Origin: Archivesica marissinica
Lineage: Eukaryota; Mollusca; Bivalvia; Venerida; Vesicomyidae
Assembly (NCBI GenBank): GCA_014843695.1
Contig: CM026400.1
Coordinates: forward strand, 39,190,992 to 39,254,991
Direction of reading: 5' to 3'
Length of the DNA stretch: 64,000 nt
The notes under the pieces are model-generated. The model made no database searches, had not been told where the DNA came from, and saw only the letters and a list, made by a program, of their open reading frames with translations. Each line of letters begins with the position of its first letter. The first letter of the stretch is position 1. The translations under genes and the position numbers were made by a program. Below are positions 15,328 to 25,824 of this stretch, in pieces.

Positions 15328-16327
15328 NNNNNNNNNNNNNNNNNNNNNNNNNNNNNNNNNNNNNNNNNNNNNNNNNNNNNNNNNNNNNNNNNNNNNNNNN
15401 NNNNNNNNNNNNNNNNNNNNNNNNNNNNNNNNNNNNNNNNNNNNNNNNNNNNNNNNNNNNNNNNNNNNNNNNNNNNNNNNNNNNNNNNNNNNNNNNNNNN
15501 NNNNNNNNNNNNNNNNNNNNNNNNNNNNNNNNNNNNNNNNNNNNNNNNNNNNNNNNNNNNNNNNNNNNNNNNNNNNNNNNNNNNNNNNNNNNNNNNNNNN
15601 NNNNNNNNNNNNNNNNNNNNNNNNNNNNNNNNNNNNNNNNNNNNNNNNNNNNNNNNNNNNNNNNNNNNNNNNNNNNNNNNNNNNNNNNNNNNNNNNNNNN
15701 NNNNNNNNNNNNNNNNNNNNNNNNNNNNNNNNNNNNNNNNNNNNNNNNNNNNNNNNNNNNNNNNNNNNNNNNNNNNNNNNNNNNNNNNNNNNNNNNNNNN
15801 NNNNNNNNNNNNNNNNNNNNNNNNNNNNNNNNNNNNNNNNNNNNNNNNNNNNNNNNNNNNNNNNNNNNNNNNNNNNNNNNNNNNNNNNNNNNNNNNNNNN
15901 NNNNNNNNNNNNNNNNNNNNNNNNNNNNNNNNNNNNNNNNNNNNNNNNNNNNNNNNNNNNNNNNNNNNNNNNNNNNNNNNNNNNNNNNNNNNNNNNNNNN
16001 NNNNNNNNNNNNNNNNNNNNNNNNNNNNNNNNNNNNNNNNNNNNNNNNNNNNNNNNNNNNNNNNNNNNNNNNNNNNNNNNNNNNNNNNNNNNNNNNNNNN
16101 NNNNNNNNNNNNNNNNNNNNNNNNNNNNNNNNNNNNNNNNNNNNNNNNNNNNNNNNNNNNNNNNNNNNNNNNNNNNNNNNNNNNNNNNNNNNNNNNNNNN
16201 NNNNNNNNNNNNNNNNNNNNNNNNNNNNNNNNNNNNNNNNNNNNNNNNNNNNNNNNNNNNNNNNNNNNNNNNNNNNNNNNNNNNNNNNNNNNNNNNNNNN
16301 NNNNNNNNNNNNNNNNNNNNNNNNNNN
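15328..16327. other. Assembly gap (1000 N)
   Basis: Exactly 1000 N within the satellite, with the same repeat on both sides. The round number indicates a placeholder, so the true array length is unknown. Confidence 0.98.
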
Positions 16328-17506
16328 CCTTATCTAGTCTGGTATCTACCAGCCCCTTATCTCATCTGGTATATACCAGCCCCTTATCTAATCTGGTATC
16401 TACCAGCCCATATATAATCTAGTATATACCAGCCCCTTATCCAATCTAGTATATACCAGCCCCTTATCTAATCTGGCATATACCAGCCCCATATCTAATC
16501 TGGTATATACCAGCCCCGTATCCAATCTAGTATATACCAACCCCTTATCTAATCTAGTATATACCAACCCCTTATCTAATCTGGTATCTACCAGCCCCTT
16601 ATCTAATCTGGTATATACCAGCCCCTTATCTAATCTGGTATATACCAACCCATTATCTAATCTAGATATACCAACCCCTTATCTAATCTGGTATATACCA
16701 ACCCCTTATCTAATATAGTATATACCAACCCCTTATCTAATCTGGTATCTACCAGCCCCTTATCTAATATGGTATATACCAGCCCCTTATCTAATCTGGT
16801 ATATACCAGCCCCTTATCTAATCTGGTATAACCAACCCCACCCACTACCAGCCCCTTATCTAATCTGGTAATACCAGCCCTTATCTAATCTGGTATCTAC
16901 CAGCCCCTTATCTAATATGGTATCTACCAGCCCCTTATCTAATCTAGTATATACCAGCCCCTTATCTAATCTGGTATATACCAGCCCCTTATCTAATCTG
17001 GTATATACCAGCCCCTTATCTAATCTAGTATGTACCAGCCCATTATCTAGTCTGGTATATACTAGACCCTTATCGAATCTGATATCTACCAACCCGTATC
17101 TAGTATACCAGCCCCTTATCTAATCTGGTATATAACAGCCCCTTATCTAATCTGGTATCTACTAGCCCCTTATCTAATATGGTATACACCAGCCCCTTAT
17201 CTAATCTGGTATATACCAGCCCCTTATCTAATCTAGTATATACCAGCCCCTTATCTAATCTGGTATATACCAGCCTACCAGCCCCATATCTAATCTGGTA
17301 TCTACCAGCCCCTTATCTAATATGGTATCTACCAGCCCCTTATCTAATCTAGTATATACCAGCCCCTTATCTAATCTGGTATATACCAGCCCTTATCTAA
17401 TCTGGTATCTACCAACCCCTTATCTAATCTGGTATATACCAGCCCCTTATCTTATCTGGTATATACCAGCCCCTTATCTAATCTGGTATATACCAGCCCC
17501 TTATCT
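16328..17506. repeat. 27-bp satellite, right-hand end (more diverged)
   Basis: The same 27-bp unit continues but with more substitutions (CTAGTATATACC, CCCGTATCC, ACACC) and dropped bases than in the core. This is the expected pattern at an array edge. The last recognisable unit stops at TTATCT, after which unique sequence starts. Confidence 0.95.
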
Positions 17507-17845
17507 GTCAGTAATATGTGAGACCATAATTATAAGATTCGGTGTCTCTAAATAGCAGAACCGGCGCCGCTGGCGTGGGTAAATAAGCTGAATAATCGTC
17601 ATATAACAGAACAAGAGAGTCAGTCAACGAGTTGGTTAAACTTAATTGGAGAGATTAGAATATTATTATACGAATCTGAGAAATTGCAGATATTTATTGG
17701 AATAAAAATTAGTCCAAATATTTAGACTTGAAAAATGTAAAATTTTACAATCAAGGGATTTTTCAAACAACTCGAAATAAAGATTGAGAAAACAATTAGG
17801 TAGGTCTTATATGTCTAGGATATAAGCCAAAAATGATCCAATAAG
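17507..17845. other. Unique AT-rich sequence, no gene seen
   Basis: No coding exon is apparent. At 17810-17845 a fragment (ATAAGCCAAAAATGATCC) matches a foldback element seen at 42445-42555. Confidence 0.5.
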
Positions 17846-17856
17846 TTAAATGTGGC

Positions 17857-18088
17857 TGTCCGATGGCAGTGGTTAGCACCCTAGCTTCTCACCAATGCAA
17901 TACGGGTTCGATCCTCGGACCGGGAAGTATGTGAGATGGTATGTTTGTCGCTATATCGGACATGTGGGTTTTCTCCGGGTACTCCGGTTTCCTCCCACTC
18001 GATAGACCACACACGCGCCAACGAGAGTGATTAGTACAAGTTGTTACAGCTTGTTTCGCAATCGTTGTAAAATAAATAAAGTTTAAAC
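17857..18088 (+). mobile_element. SINE-A copy (tRNA-derived SINE)
   Basis: The head has a degenerate Pol III A box (ATGGCAGTGGTTAGCACC) and a good B box (GGGTTCGATCCTC). The body holds GGGTTTTCTCCGGGTACTCC and the tail is AATAAATAAAGTTTAAACTT. Direct repeats TTAAATGTGGC flank it at 17846-17856 and 18089-18099, a target-site duplication. The central motif resembles conserved central domains of broadly distributed metazoan SINE superfamilies; the superfamily name needs a search. Confidence 0.9.
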
Positions 18089-18225
18089 TTAAATGTGGCG
18101 GGAAATTTATGCCTCGAATAAGGATGCTATGTATGCATGACAGGTGCATTAACATCTCGCCAAAATGACAGGCAAGCACATTCTCCTATCTCACATTAGC
18201 CAATATTCATATTGTATCTTCGCCC

Positions 18226-18428
18226 TTGTAATTAGTTTATATAAATTTATTTTAGCTCGATTGCGAAACAAGTTCTTACTTAAATTAATCACTCTTGAGA
18301 CCTCATTCCTGATGGAATCCATCGTCACGAGGGAGAGAGAAGAGGCAACGTGGAATTTAAATGCATTTCCTAAGGGCACAATCATAACGGCTCCAGCGGG
18401 GCTCGAACTCCGGACCTTTCGCACCTGT
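18226..18428 (-). mobile_element. SINE-B copy, lacking part of the tRNA head
   Basis: Tail-to-head on this strand: TTTATTTTAGCTCGATTGCG, the conserved block around GAGACCTCATTCCTGATGG, and the B box complement GGGGCTCGAACTCCGG. It ends at CGCACCTG, without the A box. It lies only 35 bp beyond the splice donor of the minus-strand HYR exon. Confidence 0.9.
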
Positions 18429-18463
18429 AATTAAATCATAGTGTTACTACAATATTCCCTTAC

Positions 18464-18699
18464 GTGATAGCTCCATCCCTATTATCATTTGCCACGACGG
18501 ATGTTTCGTTCCACCATACTTTCGTATTCACTTGGAACGGGTCCGCATATTCGTGAATATCATGCGGACATGAGATTGTGGGCTTAGTTCTGTCTGGTGG
18601 CGGTGCTCTTCGGCCACGACAACGACGACTTCTACCACAGGCATCCAGTAGTCCATAGAAGCAGCAGTACAGTAACACTACGTTAATGAGGTTCCTCAT
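18464..18699 (-). CDS. First coding exon of a secreted HYR-domain protein (partial gene)
   Basis: Reading from ATG at 18699 gives 78 codons plus two bases. Residues 1-20 are a signal peptide (MRNLINVVLLYCCFYGLLDA). A basic linker with CGRSRRCRGRR follows. From about residue 38 comes the first half of an HYR domain (hyalin repeat, an Ig-like extracellular module): TKPTISCPHDI, then VWWNET and ANDNRDGA. The exon ends at 18464 before a good donor, GTAAGG, in phase 2. The second HYR half would lie further left, but none is present between 17507 and 18463, so the next exon is beyond the satellite or the gene is broken. The 62653 exon ends at the equivalent HYR position, also in phase 2, which supports a real exon boundary. 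Function is unknown; secretion is inferred. Confidence 0.68.
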
Positions 18700-18753
18700 T
18701 CTGTAAGCATTGAGGATACATCTTCAGCAAACGAGTCGTATATCAGTGTGTTT

Positions 18754-18996
18754 TACGTTTATTTATCGTCGCTACCGGTTGCCCATATGAGCGACGCCTC
18801 CTGAAGATATTAGTCATTTTAGATTTTGGAGGATAGTGCATGATACAGACAGAGACCCATTCCAGAGTCTCCTCTGGTTCTTTTACGTGCACAGTGTAAA
18901 GTACCGACACGAGACCTCAGTTTAACGTCCCATCTAAAAGACTGTTAATTTTATTATGGTCCGACGGGGGATCGAACCTGAGATCCTTGGATTATC
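18754..18996 (-). mobile_element. SINE-D copy
   Basis: SINE-D is a tRNA-derived family. Its head, best seen at 25526 and 57719, has an anticodon-arm-like CTGGACTGGTAATCCAG (GGT in the anticodon position, so tRNA-Thr-like) and a B box GGTTCGATCC. The body contains GACGTTAAACCGAGGTCTCG and the tail GTAGCGACGATAAATAAACG. In this minus-strand copy the tRNA head is decayed. It starts 54 bp upstream of the HYR-gene ATG. Confidence 0.9.
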
Positions 18997-19003
18997 GAAT
19001 GAT

Positions 19004-19095
19004 CAAAAATCTAAAATGACTATAATATTCTCTTCAGGAGGCATCGCTCATATGGGCAACCGGTAGTGACGATAAATAAACTTAAAACACACACA
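19004..19095 (+). mobile_element. SINE-D 3' fragment, inverted relative to the preceding copy
   Basis: Only the last ~90 bp are present (ATCTAAAATGAC through GCGACGATAAATAAAC or close variants). With 18754-18996 it forms an inverted pair 7 bp apart. Confidence 0.85.
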
Positions 19096-19258
19096 CGGCA
19101 TTTTGGAATTTACTGGAATTGATGGTGTATGAGAGATCCGGCATTTTTTTTATATTACTATTAATACTAATGCAATCTCTTAAAAGTTACTTCCCTTACA
19201 TCATAAAGTGACATTCATGGTTTGCTTAAGTTAGGCGATATTTTTTTATGTCTTGGTT

Positions 19259-19340
19259 TACGGATCCGCCGACCCTAATAATCAACAAAGTGGAAACCAA
19301 GACGGATCCGCCGACCCTAATAATCAACAAAGTGGAAAAT
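19259..19340. repeat. Tandem duplication, unit about 41 bp
   Basis: GGATCCGCCGACCCTAATAA plus TCAACAAAGTGGAAA occurs twice in a row. The GACCCTAATAA piece matches part of the SINE-D body, so a SINE-D scrap may be the source. Confidence 0.8.
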
Positions 19341-19365
19341 AAATATATTTTTCATATTTGACGTG

Positions 19366-19562
19366 GCGTCCGTGGTCCAGTGGTAGAGCGTCGGATTTGG
19401 AATCGAATGGTCCTGTGTTCGATACTCGGTCAGGCCACGTATGTAGTGTCATTGAGCAAGGCGCCTCACACACATTGCTTAGTACTGGTTAATCGCTTAG
19501 GTCGGCTAAGCCTGCCCAGGAAAACATGTCTAAGTCCCCGCGAGGGGTTTGACATTAAAGGA
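19366..19562 (+). mobile_element. SINE-C copy (tRNA-derived SINE)
   Basis: The A box lies in GTGGTCCAGTGGTAGAGCG and a B-box-like TGTTCGATACTC follows. The body has TCATTGAGCAAGGCGCCTC, resembling a V-SINE-type central motif as I remember it. Near the 3' end is the hairpin CCCCGCGAGGGG, then TTGACATTAAAGG. The usual GGAACATACATAC tail is replaced here by the start of a LINE fragment. Confidence 0.85.
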
Positions 19563-20395
19563 CCACCAAGACCACCAGACAACGCAAACATCTTCAGACC
19601 CAATATAACATCGAAGGGAACAACCTCCAGGAAGTACAACATCATCCGTACCTTGGAGTGGAATTGACCTCAGATTTAACATGGAAAACTCACATCAGCA
19701 ACATAACTGGCAAAGCCAACAAGATTCTAAACCTACTGAGAAGATATCTTTATGGATGTAGCCAAGAAGTGAAATCAAGGGCATTCACATCACTTGTTTG
19801 ACCACATTTGGAGTACTCATCTTCAGTTTGGGATCCTTACTTTAAACAAGATATTCAAGCCTTAGAAAAAGTTCAGCGCAAGGGCACCCGTTTTGGCACT
19901 GGTGTCTACTCCTACAGAGAAAGTGTAACATCCATGCTTGATCAACTACAATGGCCGCCTCTACAACAACGCAGAACCAACAAACGACTAGTAACATTTT
20001 ACAAAGCTACCAACAATCTGTCTCCAGTCACCATCCCAGAGTATGTCACAACCTCCACCGGCCGCACAAGAACACACGACTTAGCCTACATCCAATTGCA
20101 CACCAGTTATGAACAGTACAAGAACAGCTTCCTTCCTCGTACCATCATCACTCATCAGGAACTGGAATGCGCTTCCTCCTGACCTGGTGCAGACCACATA
20201 GATCTGTAGACGAGTTTGGCCTTCGTCTGCAAAAACTAACAGCCTAGACACTTAACACGTTTTTATCAGTTTTTAACTGTACATACGCCTTAGAGCTCTT
20301 AACCATTTTGATGATGGCACTTGCCCGTGATGCATTAGCCCTGGGCAGTATTGAAGTAGAAGGAACATACATACATACATTTGCCTTATTTTTTT
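19563..20395 (+). mobile_element. 5'-truncated, inactivated non-LTR retrotransposon (Jockey/CR1-like LINE), 3' end
   Basis: Conceptual translation gives the C-terminal part of a LINE reverse transcriptase. PYLGVELTSDLTWKTHI (about 19645) is followed by KANKILNLLRR, then PHLEYSSSVWDPYF (19802 on), LEKVQRKGTRF, QWPPLQQRRTNKRL and FYKATNNLSP. At 19799-19801 an in-frame TGA replaces an expected Arg codon before PHLEY. A frameshift near 20160 moves the familiar NWNALPPDLV ending to another frame, so the copy is dead. The 3' end is GAAGGAACATACATACATAC, the same tail as intact SINE-C copies. The family assignment rests on remembered motifs; Jockey, CR1 and related clades are not distinguished. Confidence 0.85.
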
Positions 20396-20756
20396 CCCCG
20401 CCCTATGGAATAAAATAAATTCCAAAATCTGCGTCGTAGTTTTCGATAATTGTCGTATTTAAATCGTGTATGTATAAGATGCACTTTTTCCCTTCCAAAA
20501 GTCTGGTGTGTCTTATACTCCAGCTTAGAACTAAATTCCATTGTTTCAAAGACTCAAAAACGACAAATGGCGTAATACAACAAAGGGAAATAAATGTTTC
20601 ATACTAAGTCCCGTAACGTCCCGTATTTGTTCCGGATTTTGTTCGAGTCTATATATCTATATCGTGTTGAAAATCATTCAAATAAAAAATATTATTTAAT
20701 TTATGATAAAAAAAATAGAAAATCTAGATAGAAAATAGATTATTAAAAAAATATTG
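20396..20756. other. AT-rich spacer, no gene seen
   Basis: No recognisable coding or structural feature; strongly AT-rich with A and T runs. Confidence 0.5.
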
Positions 20757-21018
20757 TGTTGACTGGTAATCCAGGGATCACAGGTTCAATCCCTCGTCTG
20801 ACCCTAATAAAATTAACAGTCTTTCAGATGGGACGTTAAACTGAGGTCTCGAGTCGGTGCTTTACACCGTGCACGTAAAAGAACCAGATGAGACTCTGGA
20901 ATGGGTCTCTCTCTGTATCATTGTACCATCCTCCAAAAATCTAAAATGACTAATCTCTTCAGGAGCCGTCGCTCATATGGGCAACCGGTAGCGACAATAA
21001 ATAAACGTAAAACACACA
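20757..21018 (+). mobile_element. SINE-D copy, 5'-truncated
   Basis: Starts inside the anticodon arm (GACTGGTAATCCAGGG) and keeps the B box (slightly mutated), body and GCGACAATAAATAAACG tail. It is followed 27 bp later by a second same-strand copy. Confidence 0.9.
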
Positions 21019-21045
21019 TGTTCATACACCCCCTCCCCCGCACAC

Positions 21046-21331
21046 ACAGACGGATCTGTAGTCCAATGGTAACACGCTGGACTGGTAATCCAGGGATCAC
21101 AGGTTCGATCCCCCGTCTGACCCTAATAAAATTAACAGTCTTTCAGACGGGACGTTAAACCGAGGTCTCGTGTCGGTGCTTTACACCGTGCACGTAAAAG
21201 AACCAGAACATACTCTGGAATGTGTCTCTGTCTGTATCATGCACTATCCTCCAAAATCTAAAATGACTAATCTCTTCAGGAGGCGTCGCTCATATGGGCA
21301 ACCGATAGCGACGATAAATAAACGTAATAAC
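21046..21331 (+). mobile_element. SINE-D copy, near full length
   Basis: Starts ACAGACGGATCTGTAGTCC and carries A box, anticodon arm, B box GGTTCGATCCCC, body and tail CGACGATAAATAAACG. The end has a short A run plus ACACTG. Confidence 0.93.
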
Positions 21332-22015
21332 ACACTGATCATACACGGCGAATAAGAAGTTAGCCGCCTACGTCGAAGCACATGGGTACAGGCAAAGCAG
21401 ACAGGTTCACTTCATTATATTAAGATTCTATATTGTGTTTATATATGTAGCCTATATATATATATGTATTTGATCCGAATAAAAAATATGTTTAAACTAA
21501 GATTCTAGTCAATGATACTTTGGATTAAATACATTTTTCTTGCAACCGACCATAGCTTCTGAAGATATAAAATGTGCGTGTTTTGTGTTCTTGGTATAGA
21601 ATTTCTGTCTGTCAGTTGCATTGTGGTAAACAAATTGTAAAAAAACGACCTCCTACTTAGTTTAATCATATTTTATTGCAAATCATTATTATATATGTCA
21701 TGCATAAACAGATATAATACATAATATGAACATGCAAATGGTTTGGGCCACAAGTTTTAACAACATTAGACAACGGCCTCCTACTGTTTGGCACGAATCA
21801 AAAGACGGGCATATTAACTGTATACGATGAAAAACTAAATTGGCAGGCATTAAATAAAATAAATTACATCTAGATCACCGCACAACCTTTTGGAAACCAC
21901 CTTGAAAACAATTGGCGAAATAACCGCTATTTTTTGGGAACACATCATGATAACAATTTGGAGAAATAACCGCCAACTTTTCTTGGTACTACTTAATGTG
22001 GTGCGACATGCATCA
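21332..22015. other. Spacer with a dispersed-repeat fragment at about 21655-21790
   Basis: 21655-21790 (ATGGTTTGGGCCACAAGTTT, then ACAACATTAGACAACGGCC) matches diverged copies at about 60205-60370, 61510-61705 and 61930-62075. Nothing else recognised. Confidence 0.55.
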
Positions 22016-22352
22016 TATGCGTGCTCCATGTCCATAATCCGTGCCATGCCATGTACGACTTGTGCTCCGTGTCCATAATCCGTGCCATGCCATGTACGAC
22101 TTGTGCTCCGTGTCCATAATCCGTGCCATGCCATGTACGACTTGTGCTCCGTGTCCATAATCGGTACCATGCCATGTACGACTTGTGCTCCGTTTCCATA
22201 ATCCGTGCCATGCCATGTACGACTTGTGCTCCGTGTCCATAATCCGTGCCATGCCACGTACGACTTGTGCTCCATGTCCATAAGCCGTACCATGCCATGT
22301 ACGACGTGTGCTCCATGTCCATAAGCCGTACCATGCCATGTACGACTTATCT
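22016..22352. repeat. 41-bp minisatellite
   Basis: About eight tandem copies of a 41-bp unit containing GTGCTCCGTGTCCATAATCC and GTGCCATGCCATGTACGACT. The period is exact at the start (22021 to 22062). Three minus-strand frames stay open through it; they are repeat artefacts. Confidence 0.95.
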
Positions 22353-22482
22353 ACACTAGCTACAACCACATGAAGCTGAACATTACGAGATTATGTATAG
22401 GTACATGTCACCACATCAAAGCTTTTAAGCTTATTCTACCACATTAGTAAATAGCGCATGCTAACAAGATTAACTTGTGTGT

Positions 22483-22735
22483 GTTCTACGTTTATTTATC
22501 GTCGCTACCGGTTGCCCATATGAGCGACGCCTCCTGAAGAGATTGGTCATTTTAGAATTGTGGAGGATAGTGAAATGATACAGACAGAGACTCATTCCAG
22601 AGTCTCCTCTGGGTCTTTTACGTGCACGGTGTAAAGCACCGACACGAGACCTCGGTTTAATGTCCCATCTGAAAGACTGTTAATATTATTAGGGTCAGAC
22701 GGGGTGATCGAACTTCCGAACACTGGATTACCAGT
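22483..22735 (-). mobile_element. SINE-D copy
   Basis: Tail first on this strand (GTTTATTTATCGTCGCTACC), body complement CTCGGTTTAATGTCCCATC, and a decayed tRNA head ending at GGATTACCAGTCCAACG. Confidence 0.9.
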
Positions 22736-22805
22736 CCAACGTGAAGAACTATCCAGGACATGGCGACATAACCAATAAAAATGGCTACCCACTTCATCAC
22801 CTCAC

Positions 22806-24126
22806 CAATATCTACAAACACAGCTTGAGCACAATGCCTTCTGTTACATATACACCAGCGTCTACAAACACAGCTTGAGCACAATGCCTTCTGTTGCATA
22901 TACATCAGCGTCTACAAACACAGCTTGAGCACAATGCCTTCTGTTACATATACACCAGCGTCTACAAACACAGCTTGAGCACAATGCCTTCTGTTACATA
23001 TACACCAGCGTCTACAAACACAGCTTGAGCACAAGCCTTCTGTTACATATACACCACGTCTACAACAGCTGAGCGCCTTCTTTACATACACCACGTCACA
23101 ACACAGCTGAGCACAACGCCTTCTGTTACATATCACGCTACAACACAGCTGAGCCATGCTTCTGTACATATACACCGCGTCTACAAACACAGCTTGAGCA
23201 CAATGCCTTCTGTTACATATACACCAGCGTCTACAAACACAGCTTGAGCACAAGCCTTCTGTTACATATACACCAGCGTCTACAAACACAGCTTGAGCAC
23301 AACGCCTTCTGTTACATATACACCAGCGTCTACAAACACAGCTTGAGCACAATGCCTTCTGTTACATATACACCTGTTACATATACACCGAGTCTACAAA
23401 CACAGCTTGAGCACAATGCCTTCTGTTACATATACACCTGTTACATATACACCAGCGTCTACAAACACAGCTTGAGCACAATGCCTTCTGTTACATATAC
23501 ACCATCGTCTACAAACACAGCTTGAGCACAACGCCTTCTGTTACATATACACCAGCGTCTACAAACACAGCTTGAGCACAATGCCTTCTGTTACATATAC
23601 ACCAGCGTCTACAAACACAGCTTGAGCACAATGCCTTCTGTTACATATACACCTGTTACATATACATGATCGTCTACAAACACAGCTTGAGCACAACGCC
23701 TTCTGTTACATATACACCTGTTACATATACACCAGCGTCTACAAACACAGCTTGAGCACAATGCCTTCTGTTACATATACACCAGCGTCTACAAACACAG
23801 CTTGAGCACAATGCCTTCTGTTACATATACACCAGCGTCTACAAACACAGCTTGAGCACAACGCCTTCTGTTACATATACACCAGCGTCTACAAACACAG
23901 CTTGAGCACAATGCCTTCTGTTACATATACACCAGCGTCTACAAACACAGCTTGAACACAATGCCTTCTGTTACATATACATGATCGTCTACAAACACAG
24001 CTTGAGCACAACGCCTTCTGTTACATATACACCAGCGTCTACAAACACAGCTTGAGCATAATGCCTTCTGTTACATATACACAAGCGTCTACAAACACAG
24101 CTTGAGCACAATGCCTTCTGTTACAT
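22806..24126. repeat. 50-bp minisatellite
   Basis: About 26 tandem copies of a 50-bp unit: GCGTCTACAAACACAGCTTG, AGCACAATGCCTTCTG and TTACATATACACCA. The period is exact at 22861/22911. The middle (23040-23170) is eroded by small deletions, and several units carry an extra 15-bp CTGTTACATATACAC duplication. Confidence 0.96.
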
Positions 24127-24165
24127 CGGAGACTGACAGTACATGATGTACAGACCATGTGTCAA

Positions 24166-24240
24166 GATTCCCAATATGTTGTTTTATTATACAATTGACA
24201 TCTACTAAGCAGCCTATTGTGCTAAGCAGCCACGTCATGT
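24166..24240 (+). mobile_element. Fragment of MITE-2 (AGCAGCC family)
   Basis: Contains TTCCCAATATGTTGTTTTAT and CTAAGCAGCC, as in the arrays at 36260-37285 and 52091-53000. Confidence 0.75.
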
Positions 24241-24917
24241 GATTCCACTGTCAGTTACAAGTAACTGTATTTGTAATTTTTTAACATTCGACTGTACAGT
24301 TGTAGTTACCACACTAGCATGTATATACACAGTATGCAAACAGTGCATGCATAATTATATTCAATATAATATAAAAGTCATAAATAAATAAAGAAAACGT
24401 ACCTGAATCCTCAAAGATTTCACTATTTCCCCAAGCTTCTAAAGTTACTACGCTATCACCCGAGCGACTTACTAGTATACTAGGAATTGGGAAATGAGAT
24501 TAGGAAATTCAGGGTATTTTTATTCTTCCAAAAGTCCTTAATTAAACTTCCGCCTAGCACTACTAGATTTACATGCCTCTCGGTACCCAACTATTAACCG
24601 TCGTACGGATACTTACATTGATATAGATACATGGGAGGAAATCGCAGATATACTTTAATGCCGAAAAAACAACATTTAATATAACGACTAGCTGGAAGTG
24701 TGGACGAAAGATTATACTAAGATTATACTAAGTTTTAATTGATAGTTAATTGAGGTAAGTATAGTTTATTTTGTAATACATGCATTTATCAAAATATAGT
24801 AGTATCCAATACTAGTTTAATGAAAGGAGTAGAATTCTATAAGACGTAATCTTTCATTCGTATCCTTTACTGTGTATTATTGTTATTTGTTGTTGTAAAT
24901 AATTGAAAAATAAAATA
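24241..24917. other. AT-rich spacer, no gene seen
   Basis: No supported exon or repeat; a short direct repeat GATTATACTAA occurs near 24710-24730. Confidence 0.5.
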
Positions 24918-25115
24918 TAGTCTACATCCGTTATGTCAAACTCGGTTATGTCGAATTCTCCGGTTATCTCGAAGTCGGATCAAAGTCCCGTTTCAGACAC
25001 TATCATGTTACATATAACTGGATCTGTTTATATAGAATTTCGCTAAGTCAAACTTCGGTTATGTCGAAGTATTTTGATTCGATCCGACAGAATTCGACAT
25101 AACGGATGTAGACTG
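24918..25115. mobile_element. MITE with ~22-bp terminal inverted repeats (pogo/Tigger-like), copy 1
   Basis: Ends are (T/C)AGTCTACATCCGTTATGTC and the complement GACATAACGGATGTAGACTG, with TA on both outer sides. The interior repeats related words (TCGGTTATGTCGAA, CGGTTATCTCGAAG). Length 198 bp, with no coding capacity. TA targets and CAGT-type ends suggest Tc1/mariner-pogo mobilisation. Confidence 0.82.
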
Positions 25116-25193
25116 TATGTTTAAATTAATATTTAAAGTCATCATCTACGAGTGCTCCCATTTCTTTTAAAGCTAGCATTTTAAATAAAACTC

Positions 25194-25443
25194 GCCCGAA
25201 TAGCGCAGTGGTTAGCGCGCTCGCTTCTCACCAATGCAACCCGGTTTCGAACCTCGGACCGGGATGTATGTGAGATGGTACGGTGATCGCCAGATCGGAC
25301 ATGTGGGTTTTCTCCGGGTATTCCGGTTTCCTCCCACACGAATGACCACATTTACGCTTTCATCCGCGCCAACGAGAGTGATTAATATAAGTTGTTAAAA
25401 CTTGCTTCGCAATCGTTGTAAAATAAATAAACTTTAAACTTTA
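25194..25443 (+). mobile_element. SINE-A copy, full length with target-site duplication
   Basis: Begins GCCCGAATAGCGCAGTGG and contains GTTAGCGCGCTCGCTTCTC, GGTTTCGAACCTCGG and the tail AATAAATAAACTTTAAACTT. AAATAAAACTC directly repeats at 25183-25193 and 25444-25454. Confidence 0.94.
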
Positions 25444-25525
25444 AAATAAAACTCATGCTAATAGTGATATACGCATATTCGTTCCGTTGCAATTATGATT
25501 CGCGGGTATGTAGAAACGGGCTATG

Positions 25526-25824
25526 ACGTCCACAGACGGATCTGTAGTCCAGTGGTAACACGTTGGACTGGTAATCCAGGGATCGCAGGTTCGATCCCCC
25601 GTCTGACCCTAATAAAATTAACAGTCTTTCAGATGGGACGTTAAACCGAGGTCTCGTGCCGGTGCTTTACAACGTGCACGTAAAAGAACCAGAGGAGACT
25701 CTGGAATGGGTCTCTTTCTGTATCATTGCACTATCCTCCAAAAATCTAAAATGACTAATCTCTTCAGGAGGCGTCGCTCATATGGGTAACCGGTAGCGAC
25801 GATAAATAAACGTAAAAAACAAAC
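25526..25824 (+). mobile_element. SINE-D copy, full length with target-site duplication
   Basis: Best plus-strand reference copy: A box region GTAGTCCAGTGGTAACACG, anticodon arm, B box GGTTCGATCCCC, body, and the tail CGACGATAAATAAACG with an A/C-rich end. AAACGGGCTATG flanks it at 25514-25525 and 25825-25836. Confidence 0.95.

Noticed and set aside
15218..16417. 399-codon frame across the first gap
   Set aside because: Almost all of it is N.
61..17123. Dozens of open frames of 60-260 codons on both strands encoding nine-residue repeats
   Set aside because: They arise because the satellite unit is 27 bp and lacks stops in several frames. Both strands are open at once, frames switch at each 26-bp unit, and there are no gene signals.
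21048..21120. tRNA genes suggested by A/B boxes and a cloverleaf-like anticodon arm (also at 25530, 27770, 57700)
   Set aside because: Each is the head of a SINE-D copy with a long body and a shared 3' tail; no free-standing tRNA with a matching acceptor stem was found.
21850..22369. Overlapping minus-strand frames with His/Met/Trp repeats
   Set aside because: Product of the 41-bp minisatellite read in three frames.
22657..23525. Cys-rich frames (CSSCVCRRWCICNRR type)
   Set aside because: 50-bp minisatellite read in shifting frames; the cysteine pattern is only repetition.
22806..24126. CRISPR-like array
   Set aside because: The 50-bp units are contiguous with no unique spacers, and the context is an animal genome.
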